From Modicisalibacter tunisiensis (GTDB lineage Bacteria > Pseudomonadota > Gammaproteobacteria > Pseudomonadales > Halomonadaceae): 64,000 nucleotides of DNA. The first letter of the stretch is position 1; every line of letters begins with the position of its first letter. This document shows, in pieces, positions 11,413 to 21,474 of this stretch. The stretch is taken from NCBI RefSeq assembly GCF_020148005.1, contig NZ_JAGXFD010000001.1:1074729-1138728 (forward strand), given 5' to 3'. The notes beneath the pieces are model-generated. The model was not told where the DNA came from and searched no databases. It saw only the letters and a list, made by a program, of their open reading frames with translations. Made by a program: the position numbers and the translations under genes.

Positions 11413-13104
11413 ATGCGCAACATATCGGTGAAGCAAGGACTCTTCACGGCTTTCGGCCTGATGGCACTGATGGTCGCGTTGATCGGCGGGCTCGGCTATT
11501 ACGCCCATGACGTCAGCAGTCGCGGCCTGAACGAGCTGGCCGAGATCAACGTCGAACAGGTCAACACGCTCAATCGCACCCAGGTCAACCTGGCCCAGGG
11601 GCAGACACGGCTGGTCAAGTTCGAGAACTTCCAGCAGCGCGGCATGGAGGATCAGGCGCAGGCCTGGCTCGAGAAGGCACAGCGTTCCTTCGACCAGGCA
11701 ACGGCCCGCTTCGCCCAGTTCGAGCAGGTGGACCTGCCGCCGAATAGTGAGCGACGGCCCTATGTGAAGGCGATCACCGACGCTTACCATCAGGCGATCA
11801 GCCAGCCCTTCCTCAGGGCGCTCGAGAACGGTGACGCCCAGGCGCTGCTCGCCAACGACGATGCCTTCCTCGCAAGCTACGGCCGCTTTGCGGATGCCGT
11901 CGATGCCTTCGTGCACTACGCCGAGAAGCGCGGCGATACCCTGATCGCCGAGGATGCGAGCTTCGCGGGCCTGGCCAACGGGCTGGGGCTGGCGCTGATG
12001 GGGCTGGCGGTCGTGCTGTTCGCGGCGGTCATGCTGGCCGCCAAGCGCTGGCTGCTGGAACCCCTGGACGCGGCGATCGCCCACTGTGAGCGCATCGCCG
12101 AGGGCGATCTGACTGCTGACATCCGTACGCGGCGCGACAACGAGATCGGTCAGCTCTACACGGCGATGGCGGCCATGCAGGCCGGGCTCAAGCAGTTGGT
12201 CGGCACGCTCAAGGCCAGCAGCGATACCGTGGCCACCGGCGCCGCGGAGATCGCCGCGGGCAGCGAGGACCTGTCGTCGCGTACCGAGCAGCAGGCCTCG
12301 GCACTGCAGGAGACCGCCTCGAGCATGGAGCAGATCGCCTCGACGGTGCGCCAGAACACCGAGACTGCCGAGCAGGCCAACAACCTGTCGAGCACGGCCG
12401 CCGACCAGGCCGAGAGCGGTGCCGGCGAGGTCGAGCAGACCGTGGCCCTGATGCAGGAGATCGAGTCGAGTTCGAAGCAGATCGGCGAGATCATCGAGGT
12501 CATCGACTCAATCGCCTTCCAGACCAACATCCTGGCGCTCAATGCCTCGGTCGAGGCGGCCCGCGCCGGCGAGCACGGCCGTGGCTTCGCCGTGGTGGCC
12601 AGCGAGGTGCGGACCCTGGCGACCCGCACCGCCGAGTCGTCGCGGGAGATTCGCGGCATGATCGAGCAGATCTCGCGGACGATCACCTCCGGCTCCGCCC
12701 AGGCCGGTCGCAGCGGGGAGAAGATCCACGAGGTGGTGGCCTCGATTCGCCGGGTCGCCGAGCTGATCGACGAACTGGCGATGTCCGCCCGCGAGCAGAA
12801 GGCCGGGGTCGAGCAGGTCGGCGCGGCGGTCACCCAGATGGACTCGGTGACCCAGCAGAACGCCTCGCTGGTGGAGGAGACCAGTGCCGCGGCCGGCTCG
12901 CTGCGTGGCGAGTCGCAGCGCCTGGCGGAGATGATCGCTCGCTTCCGCCTGGAGGGCGGCGCGGCGCCGGCCCGGGCCTTGCCGAGTGCGGCCGCCGATG
13001 AGACCCGCCGGGCGACACCGGTGAGCCAGGACGCCCCGACTCCCCGGCGCCGTCAGACGGTAGCGGACACCGGCAGTGACGAGCCGGAGTGGACCGAGTT
13101 CTAG
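11413..13104 (+). CDS. Methyl-accepting chemotaxis protein, Tar/Tsr type with CheR tether
   Basis: The start at 11413 (MRNISVKQGLF) is chosen over an upstream in-frame ATG at 11326, which lies between the two promoter boxes. The 563-residue protein has TM1 (about 8-30), a helical periplasmic sensor (about 31-187), TM2 (about 188-210), HAMP and a signalling domain with its tip at about 369-402 ([20 protein letters not shown]). The last five residues, EWTEF, fit the xWxxF pentapeptide that recruits CheR and CheB in E. coli Tar and Tsr (NWETF). The ligand cannot be predicted. It is convergent with the GGDEF-EAL gene, 4 bases apart. Confidence 0.93.
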   Translation: MRNISVKQGLFTAFGLMALMVALIGGLGYYAHDVSSRGLNELAEINVEQVNTLNRTQVNLAQGQTRLVKFENFQQRGMEDQAQAWLEKAQRSFDQATARFAQFEQVDLPPNSERRPYVKAITDAYHQAISQPFLRALENGDAQALLANDDAFLASYGRFADAVDAFVHYAEKRGDTLIAEDASFAGLANGLGLALMGLAVVLFAAVMLAAKRWLLEPLDAAIAHCERIAEGDLTADIRTRRDNEIGQLYTAMAAMQAGLKQLVGTLKASSDTVATGAAEIAAGSEDLSSRTEQQASALQETASSMEQIASTVRQNTETAEQANNLSSTAADQAESGAGEVEQTVALMQEIESSSKQIGEIIEVIDSIAFQTNILALNASVEAARAGEHGRGFAVVASEVRTLATRTAESSREIRGMIEQISRTITSGSAQAGRSGEKIHEVVASIRRVAELIDELAMSAREQKAGVEQVGAAVTQMDSVTQQNASLVEETSAAAGSLRGESQRLAEMIARFRLEGGAAPARALPSAAADETRRATPVSQDAPTPRRRQTVADTGSDEPEWTEF

Positions 13105-13108
13105 GGCT

Positions 13109-15634
13109 CTAGCGATCGCTGGCGTCGTCCGCCGTCATGCGTCGCGGCGCCAGCCAGGTGTCGGCGAAGGTGGCGGCGGGGGATGGCCGCCCCATCAAAA
13201 AGCCCTGGATCAGGTCGATTTGGTAGGGCTTTAGCCGCTCGAGCTGCTCGGCGGTTTCCACGCCCTCGGCGACCACCGTCAGGCCCAGCTCGCTGGCCAG
13301 CCCCGTCACCGCGCCGAGGATGGCGCGGCTGCTGCGGGTGCCGTCGTTGAGGCGGCGGATGAAGGTGCGGTCGACCTTGAGCTCGTTGAACGGCAGGTCC
13401 TGCAGGTAGCTGAGCGACGAGTAGCCGGTGCCGAAGTCGTCGATGGCGGTGAAGCAGCCCAGCGACTGCAGGCCCCGGAGTATGGCGGCCGCTGCCTGCG
13501 ACTGGTCGAGCAGGCAGCTTTCGGTCAGCTCGAAGCCTACCAGTCTGGCAGGCAGGTCGTGATGGGCGAGGCGCTGGCCGACCCACTCGGCCAGCCCGCT
13601 CTGCCAGAACTGGCGGGGCGAGAGGTTGATCGCCACCGGAACCGGGTCGAGCCCCGCCTGGTGCCAGGCGCGCAGCTGGCCCATGATGACGTCGATGAGC
13701 TGCTCGCCCAGGGGCAGGATCAGCCCCGAGCTCTCGGCCAGCGGAATGAAGTCGCCGGGCGAGATCATCCCCAGGGTCGGATGCTGCCAGCGCACCAGCG
13801 CCTCGGCCCCGCGGATCTGACCGCTGTCGCGGTCGAACAGGGGCTGGTAGTGGACCACCAGGCCGTCACCGGTCTCGGCGGTGTTGCGCAGTGCGGTTTC
13901 CAGGGCCAGCCGCTGGCTGTCCTGGGCATGCATGTCGGCGCGATACAGGCGGTAGGTGTTGCGGCCCTCCTGCTTGGCACGGTACATCGCCGCGTCGGCA
14001 TGGTGCACCAGGGACTCGGCATCGTCGCCGTCGGTGGGGTAGAGGCTGATGCCCACGCTGCAGCCGATGCGGAACTGGCGACCGCCGAGCGTGAAGGGCG
14101 AACTGATGGTGTCGATCAGCCGTCGTGCCACCCGTGCGGCCTCCGCGGGCGAGCGGACCTCGGGCAGCAGGGCGATGAACTCGTCGCCGCCCAGCCGCGC
14201 CAGGCTGTCATCCTCGCGCAGCTCTGCCGACAGACGCCGGGCGACCTGTACCAGCAGCTCGTCGCCCAGGGCATGGCCGAGGCTGTCGTTGACCTGCTTG
14301 AAGTGATCGATGTCGATGAAGACCACCGCCAGGGGCTGGTCCTGGCGGTGGGCGTGGCGGATCGCCAGGGAGAGCCGGTCCTCCAGCAGGCGCCGGTTGG
14401 GGAGCTGGGTCAGGGCGTCGTAGTAGGCCAGCCGGCGCACGCGTTCCTCGTTCTCGCGCAGGTGGGTGATGTCGTTGAACAGTGCCGCGAAGTTGGTGAT
14501 CTCGCCCTGCTCGTCGCGCATCGCGGTGATGGTCAGCAGCTCCAGATAGAGCTGGCCGCTCTTGCGCCGGTTCCAGATCTCGCCTCGCCAGAAGCCCCGG
14601 CTCTGCAGGGCCTCCCACATCTGCCGATAGAATGCGGCGTCGTGGCGCCCCGAGGAGAGCATGGCCGGGGTGCGACCGACCGCCTCCTCGAGGGTGTAGC
14701 CGGTCATGTGGGTGAAGGCCGGGTTGACGAACTCGATGCGGGTCCGGGCGTCGGTGATGATGATGCCCTCCAGCGACGAGTCGATGACCCGTTCGGCCAG
14801 CTGCAGGTGCTTGCGCGACTGGGCCAGGGCATGATCGCGCTGTTCCAGGGCCTGGCGCAGGTCATCGAGATAGAGCTGCTCGGCGCCGGCCAGCATGTCC
14901 TCGAAGCCCAGCAGGCCGATCACGGCCCCGGCCTCGTCGAGCACCGCGAGATGACGCACGTGATGGTCGATCAGCAGGTCGCGGGCATGGATCAGCACGT
15001 CGTCGCGACGCACCGTCAGCAATGGCTGGCTGGCCAGCTCGCCGACGGGAGTGGCACCGGGGTGGTGGGCGATGAAACGCACCAGGTCGCGCTCGGTGAG
15101 AATGCCCAGATCCGTGCCGCAGCGCACGATCACCGCGTCACTTGCCTGGCGGCGCATGGTCTCGGCAGTCTCGTCGAGCGAGGCGTCGTGGGCCACCACC
15201 TGCGTGACGGGGCGCATTGCCGCGCTCACGTCACGCAGCTTCAGATAGGGCTCGATGCCCTGGCGCAGCACCACGTCGGTCCGCGAGACGATGCCCAGCG
15301 GCTTGTCGGCCGCATCGACGATCAGCGCGTGGTGATGATCGTCGTTCTTGAAGCGTACCGCCGCCTCGCCGATCGGCGTGTCGGGCGAGAGGGTGACCAG
15401 CGACGGGTTCATCACCGCGGCGATGGGGCGGGTCAGGGAGACGGGATCGGCGAAGTCGACCCGCAGGCTGTCGTGCTCGGTCCAGATGCCGACCACCCGC
15501 TCGCCCTCGACCACCAGCATCGAGCTGCAGCGGCGCTCGGCCATGCGCGCGGCCGCCGTGTGCAGGGGCGTGGCCGGGGAACAGGTAAGCAGGCCGGTCT
15601 GCATGATGTGCTCGATGGGCAGGTTGTGCGGCAT
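13109..15634 (-). CDS. CBS-PAS-GGDEF-EAL cyclic-di-GMP signalling protein
   Basis: The 841-residue soluble protein has four CBS motifs (about 5-250), a short coiled region, a PAS domain (about 285-395, VIDSSLEGIIITDARTRIEF), a GGDEF diguanylate cyclase domain (about 400-565) and an EAL phosphodiesterase domain (about 575-825). The active sites look intact: GGDEF at 482-486 with an RxxD inhibitory site at 473-476, EALVRW at 611-616 and DDFGTGYSSLSYL further on. It may therefore make or break cyclic di-GMP in response to a nucleotide bound by CBS and a signal at PAS. Which activity dominates cannot be told from sequence. Confidence 0.93.
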   Translation of the reverse strand: MPHNLPIEHIMQTGLLTCSPATPLHTAAARMAERRCSSMLVVEGERVVGIWTEHDSLRVDFADPVSLTRPIAAVMNPSLVTLSPDTPIGEAAVRFKNDDHHHALIVDAADKPLGIVSRTDVVLRQGIEPYLKLRDVSAAMRPVTQVVAHDASLDETAETMRRQASDAVIVRCGTDLGILTERDLVRFIAHHPGATPVGELASQPLLTVRRDDVLIHARDLLIDHHVRHLAVLDEAGAVIGLLGFEDMLAGAEQLYLDDLRQALEQRDHALAQSRKHLQLAERVIDSSLEGIIITDARTRIEFVNPAFTHMTGYTLEEAVGRTPAMLSSGRHDAAFYRQMWEALQSRGFWRGEIWNRRKSGQLYLELLTITAMRDEQGEITNFAALFNDITHLRENEERVRRLAYYDALTQLPNRRLLEDRLSLAIRHAHRQDQPLAVVFIDIDHFKQVNDSLGHALGDELLVQVARRLSAELREDDSLARLGGDEFIALLPEVRSPAEAARVARRLIDTISSPFTLGGRQFRIGCSVGISLYPTDGDDAESLVHHADAAMYRAKQEGRNTYRLYRADMHAQDSQRLALETALRNTAETGDGLVVHYQPLFDRDSGQIRGAEALVRWQHPTLGMISPGDFIPLAESSGLILPLGEQLIDVIMGQLRAWHQAGLDPVPVAINLSPRQFWQSGLAEWVGQRLAHHDLPARLVGFELTESCLLDQSQAAAAILRGLQSLGCFTAIDDFGTGYSSLSYLQDLPFNELKVDRTFIRRLNDGTRSSRAILGAVTGLASELGLTVVAEGVETAEQLERLKPYQIDLIQGFLMGRPSPAATFADTWLAPRRMTADDASDR

Positions 15635-15795
15635 GGCGGACTCTTGCGGACGTTAAGGTTACGGGACGGTGTCCAGCATATCCGAGTGCCATGCCAAGGC
15701 AAGCCTGTCTCTGCAAGTCATTGATTTTTTCGTGGCTTCAAGGAACGGTGTCAGTTTTGTTGCGATTTATTCGGCGGCCGGCTTGACGAGCCCCT

Positions 15796-15817
15796 CTGAT
15801 AGGTAGCAAGCTATCAG
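15796..15817. promoter_or_regulatory. Inverted repeat upstream of the small secreted protein
   Basis: CTGATAG, 8 bases, CTATCAG is a perfect 7-bp dyad 50 bases before the start at 15868. It could be an operator or a 5' UTR hairpin; a TTGACG lies just upstream at 15784 but has no matching -10. Confidence 0.35.
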
Positions 15818-15867
15818 TCTGGTTGCGGCGAAACGCCGCACCCTGCACACCACCGAAGGAGGGTGTC

Positions 15868-16041
15868 ATGAAGGTACTCAATCGCCTTTTCTCCATGCTG
15901 GCCGCCGTGGTCGTCTCCGCCATGCTGCCGTTCACCGTCGTCACCGAAAGCGAGGCGAACGCGTTTCAGGATGTCCACGGCACGTCCGGCGTGACCACCA
16001 GCATCGCCGGCAAGGAAAGCGACGGCGGCGAGGCCCGCTGA
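15868..16041 (+). CDS. Small hypothetical exported or membrane protein (57 aa)
   Basis: An ATG at 15868 follows a strong GGAGG and opens a 57-codon frame. Residues 1-28 look like a signal peptide or membrane anchor (MKVLNRLFSMLAAVVVSAML), followed by a short polar tail rich in Gly, Ser, Glu and Asp. I do not recognise a family. The good Shine-Dalgarno, the clear N-terminal signal and the dyad upstream argue that it is real. It is convergent with the cyclotransferase gene (15 bases). Confidence 0.6.
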   Translation: MKVLNRLFSMLAAVVVSAMLPFTVVTESEANAFQDVHGTSGVTTSIAGKESDGGEAR

Positions 16042-16056
16042 ATCCCGACCTGATCC

Positions 16057-16650
16057 TCAGGCCCCGTCGGCCCGCCCCGGCCGGTCACGCAGCAGGGCGA
16101 GCAGTTCGCGCTCCAGCGTGAAGACGTGGGGGTCGTCGACACCCAGCTCGCGCAGTGCCTCGGCCAGCTTCAGGAGATAGTCCCGGTTGGCGCCGCTGGG
16201 TCCGTGCGACGCGGCGATCCGCCGCGCGATCTCGGACTCGGGCGCCGGGCCGGCAAAGGCCGCGTTGTCCTCGCCGGCGATATACACCACGCCGGTGTCC
16301 TGCCCGCCATCCGCGAACGTCAATTCCGTGATCACGCGCAGATAGCCATTCTTCTCGCGCACGTCCAGCGGCGCGAACACGTCCGGCGTGATGCGGTAGG
16401 CCATGCCGTGGCAGACGGCGCCTGCCTCGGCGACCAGGGTCGCCACCCGACCCGGCGCCTCGGGCGTGCCGCGATGATCGTGCGATGCCTGCCAGAAGCG
16501 TCGCGTCCAGCCGCGAATCGACGCCGGGCGCCGCTCCCGGTAGGGAAACCCCGCCTTCCAGATCAACGACCCGTAGCCGAACAGCCACACCGAGTCGTGC
16601 TGGTCGAAGTGGGTCATGCGGCGATTGAGCGCGGTGGTGTCGAGGGTCAT
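16057..16650 (-). CDS. ChaC-type gamma-glutamylcyclotransferase
   Basis: ChaC-like enzymes cleave gamma-glutamyl peptides, chiefly glutathione, giving 5-oxoproline, in the cytosol. The 197-residue protein has the substrate-loop signature WLFGYGSLIWKAGFPY (about 22-37), a GWTRRFWQ segment and the catalytic glutamate in DVREKNGYLRV (Glu at about residue 107). The start at 16650 (MTLDTT) is preferred; a longer frame reaches 16725. It overlaps no neighbour and is divergent from the EamA gene. Family assignment is firm; the exact peptide substrate is inferred. Confidence 0.85.
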   Translation of the reverse strand: MTLDTTALNRRMTHFDQHDSVWLFGYGSLIWKAGFPYRERRPASIRGWTRRFWQASHDHRGTPEAPGRVATLVAEAGAVCHGMAYRITPDVFAPLDVREKNGYLRVITELTFADGGQDTGVVYIAGEDNAAFAGPAPESEIARRIAASHGPSGANRDYLLKLAEALRELGVDDPHVFTLERELLALLRDRPGRADGA

Positions 16651-16834
16651 CGGCCTGGCATCTCCGGTGGTTCGAGGGATAGGACGGGGTGTCGTTTTAC
16701 CAACTCCTGGCAGCGCTTGCACCATCGCGGTGCGTAGCCCGTTCGGCTATGCTCGAAGGCCGGCCGAACGGCCGGTCCGTTTCCTGTCGATGGCCGCGAC
16801 GCACTCGCGGCCATCGCTCGTCGTGGAGGTCGAG

Positions 16835-17713
16835 ATGTCATCGTCGCTGCTGGGTATCCTGATCATGTGTGCCGGCGTCTTGTGTCTGGCGCTGGGCGAC
16901 GCGGTGTCCAAGTGGCTGGGCGGTACCTACGACCCGATTCAGATCATCTTCTTCCGCACCCTGGTCTCGTTGCCGCTGATCGCCCTGCTGGCCCGCTGGC
17001 GCGGCGGCTGGGCGGCCCTCAGGACGCGCCGGCCGGGCGTGCACCTGCTGCGCGGGCTGATCTTCACCGGCACCATGTTCTGCTTCGTCACCGGGCTGAC
17101 CCTGCTGCCGCTGGCCGAGACCACGGCGATCGCCTTCGCCGCGCCGCTGTTCGTGACCCTGCTGTCGGGGCCGCTGCTCAATGAGCGCGTCGCGGCGGTG
17201 CCGTTCGCCGCCTCGCTGGTGGGCTTCGCCGGCGTGCTGATCGTGGTGCGTCCCGGCGCGGCCGGCTTCCAGTGGGGCGCGCTGATCGTCATCGGGGCAG
17301 CGGTCTGCTATGCGCTGATGATGATCACCGCGCGGCGCTACGGCGGCAAGGAACGGCTGTGGGCCATGGTCTTCTACGCCACCCTGGTGCCGCTGGTGGT
17401 CAGCGCCCTGCTGCTGCCCGGCGTGTGGCGCACCCCCCAGGGCCTGCATTGGCTGGGATTCGTCGGCTCGGGGGTGCTGGGCATGGGCGCGGTGTCGTTC
17501 ATCACCCTGGCGTTTCGCTATGCCCCGGCCGCGCTGGCCGCGCCCTTCGACTACACGGCGATGGTCTGGGCGGTGCTGCTGGGCTGGTGGCTGTGGGGCG
17601 AGGTGCCGGACGTGTGGGTGTTCGTCGGCGCCGGGGTGATCATCGCCAGCGGCCTGGCGATCGCCCTTCACGAGCGGCGGGTGGCGGTCAAGGCCCGGCC
17701 CAGCAGTACCTGA
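16835..17713 (+). CDS. EamA/DMT superfamily transporter (RhaT/RarD-like)
   Basis: The 292-residue protein has ten hydrophobic segments in two EamA halves, with the typical FFRTLVSLPLIALL, FVTGLTLLPLAETTAIAFA and YAPAALAAPFDYTAMVWA segments. Members export or import small metabolites over the inner membrane; the substrate is unknown. ATG 16835 is chosen because GGAGG lies 5 bases upstream and the protein then begins at the first helix; a longer open frame goes back to 16616 but overlaps the divergent cyclotransferase gene. Confidence 0.85.
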   Translation: MSSSLLGILIMCAGVLCLALGDAVSKWLGGTYDPIQIIFFRTLVSLPLIALLARWRGGWAALRTRRPGVHLLRGLIFTGTMFCFVTGLTLLPLAETTAIAFAAPLFVTLLSGPLLNERVAAVPFAASLVGFAGVLIVVRPGAAGFQWGALIVIGAAVCYALMMITARRYGGKERLWAMVFYATLVPLVVSALLLPGVWRTPQGLHWLGFVGSGVLGMGAVSFITLAFRYAPAALAAPFDYTAMVWAVLLGWWLWGEVPDVWVFVGAGVIIASGLAIALHERRVAVKARPSST

Positions 17714-17822
17714 TGGATAGATGTCAGGAGAATAAAAAGATAAGCAACGATTCCTTAAAAGCATGAAGGATGGGCGCTAGGCTGGAGGCAGTTTTCCCGC
17801 TTCCCAAGGACAGGAAGGTGTC

Positions 17823-19619
17823 ATGTCCCGCACGGCGCTCGATGCCACCAACAGCCCGCTGACCGATGCCCAGGCCGCCGACGCCAATCGGCTGATCCAG
17901 GCCCTGTCGGGCGATCAGCGGACCTGGCTGAGCGGCTACCTCGCCGGGCTGCAGGCGGCCCCCGGCGAGGGTGCCGCGCCCCGCGAGCACGCCGCCGAGC
18001 CTCACACCCTGACCATCCTCTACGGGTCCGAGACCGGCAATGCCGAGGGCGTCGCCGAACGGCTCGGCGAGGCGGCACTGGCCCGCGAGCTGCCGGCGCG
18101 GGTGGTCGACATGGCCGACTACAAGCCCCGCGAGCTGCGCGATGAACACCTGCTGCTGGTAGTCACCGCCACCCACGGCGAGGGCGATCCGCCCGACCCG
18201 GCGCTGGACTTCCACGAGTTTCTGCACGGCCGCAAGGCCCCCCGGCTCGAGGGCACGCGCTTCGCGGTGCTGGCGCTGGGCGATTCCAGCTACGAGCACT
18301 TCTGCCAGACCGGACGCGATATCGATGCCCGTCTCGAGGCGCTGGGCGGCGAGCGGCTGCTCGAGCGCGTCGACTGCGACGTCGATTTCGAGGAGGCCGC
18401 CGAGGCCTGGCGCCGGAACGTGCTCGACGCCGCCGCGGCACACGTCATCGAGGCGCCTGCCGCGGCCGTCGCCGCCCCGGCCCAGCCCGCGGTCACCTAT
18501 GATCGCCAGACCCCCTTCCACGCCGAGGTACTGGAGAACCAGATCCTCAACGGCCGTGGCTCGGAGAAGGCCACCCACCACATCGAGCTGTCGCTGGAAG
18601 GTTCGGGGCTCGACTACCAGCCCGGTGACATCCTCTGCCTGATGCCGCGCAATCGCGAGGCGGTGGCCGGCGAGCTGCTCGAGGCGCTGCGCCTCGACCC
18701 CGACCAGACCGTGGCCAGTCACAGCGGCGAGCGGACCCTGGCCCAGGCGCTGCGCGACGACTACGAGATCACCACCCTGACCCCGGCGTTCATCGAGGCC
18801 TACGCCGAGCTCGCCGAGGCCGAGGCGCTCAAGGCGCTGCTTGCCGAGGGCAAGCGCGGCGAGCTGATGGACTACCTGCATGGTCGGCATATCATCGACG
18901 TGCTCGAGGAACACCCCCTCGAGGGCGGTGTCGACGCCGAGACGCTGCTGGGCATGATGCGCCGCCTCCAGCCGCGCGAGTACTCGATCGCCTCGAGTCA
19001 CCTTGCCAACCCCGGCGAGGTCCACGTCACCGTCGCCGCGGTGCGCTACGAGAGCCTCGGCCGCGCGCGCCACGGCGTGGCCTCGACCTTCCTCGCCGAG
19101 CAGGCCGAGCCCGGCGAGACGGTGCCGGTCTACCTGCGCCGCAACAAGCACTTCCGGCTGCCCGACGACCCCGACACGGCGACCGTGATGATCGGTCCGG
19201 GTACCGGGGTGGCGCCGTTTCGCGCCTTTCTCCAGGAGCGCGAGGTGGCCGGCGCCGGCGGTGCCAACTGGTTGTTCTTCGGCAATCCGCACTTTCGCAC
19301 CGACTTTCTCTACCAGACCGAATGGCAGCGCTGGCTCAAGGAGGGCGTGCTCGACCGCATGGATGTGGCCTTTTCCCGCGACGGCGCGCAGAAGATTTAC
19401 GTCCAGGATCGCCTGCGCGAGCGCGGCGCCGAGCTCTTCCGCTGGATCGAGGCCGGCGCCCATCTCTATGTCTGCGGCGACGCCGAACGCATGGCACCGG
19501 ACGTGCACGCCGCGCTGGTCGAGATCGTCGCCGAGCACGGCGGGCGAAGCCCCGAGGAGGCCAGCGAGTATCTCAAACAATTACAACGCGACAAGCGCTA
19601 TCAACGAGACGTCTACTAA
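17823..19619 (+). CDS. cysJ: NADPH sulfite reductase flavoprotein alpha subunit
   Basis: CysJ passes electrons from NADPH through FAD and FMN to CysI for reduction of sulfite to sulfide in cysteine synthesis. The 598-residue length matches E. coli CysJ (599). Domains in order: N-terminal linker, FMN flavodoxin domain (about 62-200, TILYGSETGNAEGVAERLGE), FAD domain with RxYS motif (REYSIASS near residue 386) and NADPH domain with IGPGTGVAPFRAFLQ (about 457-471) ending DKRYQRDVY. It is followed 49 bases later by cysI. An AAGGACAGGAAGG stretch supplies the ribosome site. Confidence 0.97.
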   Translation: MSRTALDATNSPLTDAQAADANRLIQALSGDQRTWLSGYLAGLQAAPGEGAAPREHAAEPHTLTILYGSETGNAEGVAERLGEAALARELPARVVDMADYKPRELRDEHLLLVVTATHGEGDPPDPALDFHEFLHGRKAPRLEGTRFAVLALGDSSYEHFCQTGRDIDARLEALGGERLLERVDCDVDFEEAAEAWRRNVLDAAAAHVIEAPAAAVAAPAQPAVTYDRQTPFHAEVLENQILNGRGSEKATHHIELSLEGSGLDYQPGDILCLMPRNREAVAGELLEALRLDPDQTVASHSGERTLAQALRDDYEITTLTPAFIEAYAELAEAEALKALLAEGKRGELMDYLHGRHIIDVLEEHPLEGGVDAETLLGMMRRLQPREYSIASSHLANPGEVHVTVAAVRYESLGRARHGVASTFLAEQAEPGETVPVYLRRNKHFRLPDDPDTATVMIGPGTGVAPFRAFLQEREVAGAGGANWLFFGNPHFRTDFLYQTEWQRWLKEGVLDRMDVAFSRDGAQKIYVQDRLRERGAELFRWIEAGAHLYVCGDAERMAPDVHAALVEIVAEHGGRSPEEASEYLKQLQRDKRYQRDVY

Positions 19620-19668
19620 GGGAGCCCGGCCCCGAAGACCGTGGCTCCCGCCCTGAAAGGAGAGTCGC

Positions 19669-21387
19669 ATGGCGGACTCAAGGACCCGCGACATCACCGC
19701 GCCGCTGGAGGACAAGCACCCCAACGAGCGGCTCAAGATGGGCAGCCGCTACCTGCGCGGCACCATCGAGGCGAGCCTGGCCGACCCGATCACCGGGGCG
19801 CTGGCCGCCGATGACACCCAGCTGACCAAGTTCCACGGCTTCTACCAGCAGGACGACCGCGACCTGCGCGACGAGCGCCGCCACCAGAAGCTCGAGCCGG
19901 CCTATCAGATGATGATCCGCCTGCGCCTGCCGGGCGGCACCTGCACGCCCGCGCAATGGCTGGCGCTCGACGACCTGGCGCGGCGCTACGGCGACGGCGG
20001 CCTGCGTCTGACCACCCGCCAGACCTTCCAGTACCACGGCGTGCTCAAGCGCGACATCAAGGCCGCCCTGCAGGGCATCGACGCCGCGCTGCTGGACACC
20101 CTGGCCGCCTGCGGCGACGTCAACCGCACGGTGATGGCGGCGGTCAATCCGCACCAGTCGCGCGTCCACGCCGCGGTGCAGCGCTGCGCCCGCGAGGTCA
20201 GCGATCATCTGGCACCGCGCACCCACGCCTACCGCGAGATCTGGCTCGACGGCGAGCGGGTCGACCCCGACGCCGACGAGGAGCCGCTCTACGGGCCCAC
20301 CTACCTGCCGCGCAAGTTCAAGATCGGCTTCGCCGTGCCGCCGGTCAACGACATCGACGTCTACAGCCAGGACATCGGCCTGATCGCCGCCGTCGAGGAG
20401 GGTGAGCTGGCCGGCTTCACGGTGTGCGTCGGCGGCGGGCTGGGGCGCACCGAGAACGAGCCGGCGACCTTCCCGCGGCTCGCCGATCCGATCGGCTTCT
20501 GCCGCCCCGAGCAGGTGAACGCGCTCGCCGAGACCATCGTCGCGATCCAGCGCGACCACGGCGACCGGGTCGATCGCAAGCACGCGCGGATGAAGTACAC
20601 CATCGACGACCGCGGCGTCGACTGGTTCCGCGAGGAACTCGAGCGCCGGCTGGGCTGGTCCCTCGAGCCCGCCCGCGAGGTGCAGTTCGCGCACAACGGT
20701 GACCGCTACGGCTGGGTCGAGGGTGACGACGGCCGCTGGCACTACACGCTGTTCATCGAGAACGGGCGCATCCGCGACTGGGAGGATTATCCGCTGATGA
20801 GCGGGCTGCGGGCGATCGCCGAGGTCCACGACGGCGAGTTCCAGCTCACCCCCAACCAGAACCTGACCCTCGCCGCCATCGCCCCGGACGCGCGCGACGC
20901 GATCCAGCGGCTGATCACCGACTACGGTCTGGAGCGGGCCGAGCGCATGGGCCGGCTGCGGCGCAACGCCATGGCCTGCGTGGCGCTGCCCACCTGCGGG
21001 CTGGCGATGGCCGAGAGCGAGCGCTACCTGCCGTCACTGATCGACGCGCTCGAACGCCGCGCCGCCGACGCCGGCATCGGCGACACGCCGATCGTGGTGC
21101 GCATGACCGGCTGCCCCAACGGCTGCGCGCGGCCCTACCTGGCCGAGATCGGCTTCACCGGCCGCGGCCCGGGCAAGTACAACCTGTATCTCGGCGGCGG
21201 CTTCCACGGCCAGCGGCTCAACAAGCTCTACCGCGCCAACATCGGCGAGGCCGAGATCCTCGAGATTCTCGATGGCCTTTTCCGCCACTATGCCGCCGAG
21301 CGCCAGGCGGGCGAGGCGTTCGGCGACTTCACCATCCGTGCGGGGTACGTCGCGGCGGTGACCGCCGGGCGGCACTTCCACGACTAG
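19669..21387 (+). CDS. cysI: NADPH sulfite reductase hemoprotein beta subunit
   Basis: CysI reduces sulfite to sulfide with six electrons supplied by CysJ, using sirohaem and a 4Fe-4S cluster. The 572-residue protein is full length (570 in E. coli). The cluster ligands are Cys437, Cys443, Cys482 and Cys486, spaced 6, 39 and 4 apart exactly as in E. coli, in [15 protein letters not shown] and [11 protein letters not shown]. An AAAGGAGAG Shine-Dalgarno precedes the ATG. A cysH gene is not adjacent. The 343-bp gap after the stop has only two copies of an intergenic palindromic repeat. Confidence 0.97.
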   Translation: MADSRTRDITAPLEDKHPNERLKMGSRYLRGTIEASLADPITGALAADDTQLTKFHGFYQQDDRDLRDERRHQKLEPAYQMMIRLRLPGGTCTPAQWLALDDLARRYGDGGLRLTTRQTFQYHGVLKRDIKAALQGIDAALLDTLAACGDVNRTVMAAVNPHQSRVHAAVQRCAREVSDHLAPRTHAYREIWLDGERVDPDADEEPLYGPTYLPRKFKIGFAVPPVNDIDVYSQDIGLIAAVEEGELAGFTVCVGGGLGRTENEPATFPRLADPIGFCRPEQVNALAETIVAIQRDHGDRVDRKHARMKYTIDDRGVDWFREELERRLGWSLEPAREVQFAHNGDRYGWVEGDDGRWHYTLFIENGRIRDWEDYPLMSGLRAIAEVHDGEFQLTPNQNLTLAAIAPDARDAIQRLITDYGLERAERMGRLRRNAMACVALPTCGLAMAESERYLPSLIDALERRAADAGIGDTPIVVRMTGCPNGCARPYLAEIGFTGRGPGKYNLYLGGGFHGQRLNKLYRANIGEAEILEILDGLFRHYAAERQAGEAFGDFTIRAGYVAAVTAGRHFHD

Positions 21388-21474
21388 CTGTGTAAACCCA
21401 CCGGGTTGTTCACGGAAAGGGCCAACCGGCTAACCGGAGGGGGCATTCAGGCTGGTCGGCCCGCCGGAGTCTCC

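Noticed and set aside
13559-15724. A 721-codon open frame opposite the GGDEF-EAL gene
   Set aside because: Antisense shadow of a gene with intact catalytic motifs; its translation shows no domain.
17750-17776. CysB site before cysJ (TCCTT-N9-AAGGA dyad)
   Set aside because: Five-base arms are too short to separate from chance, and it does not resemble the dyad before the ABC operon.
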